Source of the DNA: Tyzzerella sp. UBA1042
GTDB lineage: Bacteria > Bacillota > Clostridia > Lachnospirales > Anaerotignaceae
Direction of reading: 5' to 3'
Assembly (NCBI GenBank): GCA_002316675.1
Contig: DCDZ01000063.1
Location: forward strand, 19,078-32,818
DNA: 13,741 nt
How positions within the stretch are numbered: the first letter of the stretch is position 1; every line of letters begins with the position of its first letter. Positions 13,171 through 13,741 of the stretch are shown in pieces. The notes below the pieces were generated by a model. The model saw nothing but the letters and a program-made list of their open reading frames with translations. It searched no databases and was not told where the DNA came from. A program made the translations under genes and the position numbers.

Positions 13171-13741
13171 TTCTGGAACGGCGGCGTTTTCTCCATGATA
13201 CAAAGCCTCTCCGAAACAGTTATCGTTCCCATTGCCGGAATTATCTTGACTTTTGTGATGTGCTACGAGCTGATACAAATGGCCATGGATAAAAATAACC
13301 TACACGAAATTGAAACGTTTATGTTCTTTAAATGGATATTCAAAACCTTTGTTGCTGTGATGATTATTACCAATACCTTTAATATCGTCATGGCGGTTTT
13401 TGATGTTTCGCAGCATATTGTATCCAGTGCGGCAGGGGTAATCATCACAGATACCAACATCGACGTTACTGCGGTCATCGCAGATATGGAAACCCGACTG
13501 CAAGAAATGGAGCTTGGCCCTCTATTGGACTTGTGGCTGCAAAGTATGTTTGTAGGCTTTACCATGCACGCCCTCACCATCTGCATTTTTATTGTCATTT
13601 ATGGGCGAATGATTGAGATATATATGGTCACTTCCATTGCGCCGATTCCTTTTGCCACAATGGTCAACCGAGAGCTGGGCAGCATGGGACAAAACTATCT
13701 GAAATCCATCTTCGCCTCGGGCTTTCAAGCCTTTCTCATTA
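13171..13741 (+). pseudogene. VirB6/TrbL-like conjugation membrane protein, N-terminally truncated, runs off right edge
   Basis: An open frame to the window end. From TTC at 13171 it reads FWNGGVFSMIQSLSETVIV, then PIAGIILTFVMCYELIQMA, ETFMFFKWIFKTF and later TSIAPIPFATMVNRELG. This resembles the large polytopic VirB6/TrbL-type inner-membrane protein of Tn1549-like conjugation systems (CD0411 type), which builds the mating channel. Hydrophobic segments lie near 13204-13285, 13330-13420 and 13535-13680. In the intact proteins I remember, about 40-60 residues precede the W-N-G/S-x-x-F-S-M-I segment. Here a TGA (13159-13161) cuts the frame just before it, and no ribosome site precedes the ATG at 13195. 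The 5' end therefore appears deleted, although translation from 13195 cannot be excluded. No frameshift is seen in the visible part. Confidence 0.75.

Noticed and set aside
1..13741. tRNA, rRNA, tmRNA or CRISPR array
   Set aside because: Looked for cloverleaf-like ends and regularly spaced repeats on both strands; none found. The tmRNA gene often near rnr/smpB is not in this window.

Overview
The window looks like a chromosomal segment of a low-to-moderate GC, Gram-positive gut-type Clostridium relative (Lachnospiraceae/Oscillospiraceae-like). This rests on strong AGGAGG ribosome sites, the secG-rnr order, and mobile genes of the Tn1549-like families found in such bacteria. No database search was possible, so family names come from motif and sequence recognition.

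Region 1 (1-3450) is ordinary core genome. It holds the start of an amino-acid permease (minus), a small membrane protein (plus), a shared two-way terminator, rnr (RNase R, minus), a secG terminator, secG (minus) and a strong secG promoter.

Region 2 (3450-7650) is accessory. It opens with a short phage remnant: the first ~37 codons of a capsid-like gene and perhaps the tail of the gene before it. A full-length large serine recombinase (plus) follows, with a 9-bp inverted repeat around its -10 box. It converges, through a long two-way terminator, on an AT-rich two-gene minus-strand operon. That operon encodes a 271-residue protein I cannot place firmly and a ClpB/ClpA-D2-like AAA+ ATPase, with TAATG stop/start overlap. 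It is the best candidate here for an undescribed, possibly defensive, system.

Region 3 (7655-11803) is a decayed and shortened Tn1549-like conjugative element. It holds the C-terminal end of the VirD4-type coupling protein, then the start of a maff2 gene interrupted by a group II intron. The intron is itself cut off inside its reverse-transcriptase gene and fused to the tail of another mobile-element gene. Next come a DUF3847 gene, a MOBQ-type oriT (TAAGTGCGCCCT next to a 9-bp hairpin), a glyoxalase-fold (VOC) gene inserted on the opposite strand, and a nearly complete MobA/MobL relaxase. The relaxase reading frame begins with ATC where an ATG is expected.

Region 4 (11804-13741) holds a small two-helix membrane protein, an 80-base nested hairpin element, a histidine-phosphatase-family gene, and a VirB6/TrbL-like conjugation membrane protein. 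The last has lost its N-terminal part and runs off the right edge.

Together, regions 3 and 4 keep DNA-processing parts (oriT, relaxase) and only fragments of the mating machinery. Any mobility would therefore probably need helper functions from another element, or from genes beyond the right edge.
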